Below are positions 6,217-6,542 of a stretch of 6,542 bases of DNA, piece after piece. Within the stretch, counting starts at the first letter, position 1. The number at the start of each line of letters is the position of its first letter. A program made the translations under genes and the position numbers. Origin of the DNA: Alistipes sp. (lineage in GTDB: Bacteria; Bacteroidota; Bacteroidia; Bacteroidales; Rikenellaceae); NCBI GenBank assembly GCA_017628595.1, contig JAGBYV010000168.1, positions 1-6,542 on the forward strand, in the 5' to 3' direction. The notes under the pieces were generated by a model. The model made no database searches. It was not told the DNA's origin and saw nothing but the letters and a program-made list of their open reading frames with translations.

Positions 6217-6542
6217 GTGAAGGGGAAATATATTATTCTTTCTGTGTTGTTCCTTGCCGCCATTTGTGTGGTTTTGTTTTCTCGTTACTACGTTTCGTCG
6301 GTTACGGCGCAACAACCACGTCGCTGGACGAGTGGCGACACCTTGTGGTACGAGATAGACTCCTTGCCATCGTTGCCTTCACGAGGCGATATGATAATTG
6401 ATTCGCTGCGACTTCGCTGGCCTGCACTATCCTCTCCGTCGCATAGCAGTATAGACTCTTTTCCGCAACACCAGCCACATTTTGCTCCCATTCATTGGGA
6501 TTACAAGATTCCCTTTTGGGATGTGTCACGCCGCTCGGTAAC
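6217..6542 (+). CDS. Unrecognised secreted or membrane-anchored protein (3' end missing)
   Basis: An open frame starting with GTG three bases after the recO stop runs to the window edge (108 codons and two bases). Residues 2-4 are KGK, followed by a hydrophobic stretch (5-21, YIILSVLFLAAICVVLF) and then SRYYVSSVTAQQ. This is a typical signal anchor or signal peptide, with a possible cleavage site near residue 31; there is no lipobox cysteine after the core. Residues 32-92 are rich in Ser, Pro, Arg and Trp and low in predicted order. IDS recurs at 47-49, 61-63 and 79-81. A folded domain may begin near HWDYKIPFWDVSRR (93-106). I do not recognise the family. The only in-frame ATG (6391) would remove the membrane segment, so the GTG is preferred. 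The tight spacing puts it in the ispG-recO operon. Confidence 0.65.
   Translation, partial: MKGKYIILSVLFLAAICVVLFSRYYVSSVTAQQPRRWTSGDTLWYEIDSLPSLPSRGDMIIDSLRLRWPALSSPSHSSIDSFPQHQPHFAPIHWDYKIPFWDVSRRSV

Noticed and set aside
6288..6529. Two overlapping antisense frames opposite the last partial gene
   Set aside because: They overlap each other in different frames and lack motifs. The + strand frame has a proper signal anchor and operon spacing, so it is the better gene.

Overview
The window looks like a piece of a Bacteroidales (phylum Bacteroidota) chromosome with moderate GC content. Four things support this. IspG carries an extra domain between its barrel and its iron-sulfur domain. A promoter matches the Bacteroidota pattern (TTG, about 20 bp, TAnnTTTG). 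Most starts lack a Shine-Dalgarno sequence. The RecO and acyl-CoA synthetase sequences resemble what I remember of Bacteroides homologues. I cannot name the genus. All visible genes are on the + strand, and I see no mobile element, tRNA, rRNA or CRISPR array.

Layout: (1) 1-708 is the 3' part of a gene for a membrane-anchored LytTR-type DNA-binding regulator, ended by a strong hairpin terminator with a TTCG loop. (2) 709-899 is an intergenic region unusually rich in short repeats: four copies of a 10-bp AGGGG-containing motif, a CCCTATAGGG palindrome, and a pair of 11-bp direct repeats 19 bp apart. (3) 900-2537 is a long-chain acyl-CoA synthetase (AMP-forming) as a single-gene unit, ended by its own terminator. 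(4) 2631-2670 holds a near-consensus Bacteroidota promoter overlapped by a perfect 16-bp palindrome, a good candidate operator. (5) From 2685 onward a tightly packed operon runs off the right edge: a UPF0597 / L-cysteine desulfidase-like iron-sulfur enzyme, ispG (isoprenoid precursor synthesis), recO (recombinational repair), and the start of an unrecognised secreted or membrane-anchored protein beginning with GTG.

Most of the window is ordinary housekeeping sequence. The points that deserve a second look are the palindrome over the operon promoter, the intermediate-length IspG, the pairing of a putative sulfide-producing enzyme with an Fe-S enzyme, the acyl-CoA synthetase whose A10 lysine position appears to be serine, and the repeat-dense intergenic region. 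I found no convincing evidence of an entirely new system.
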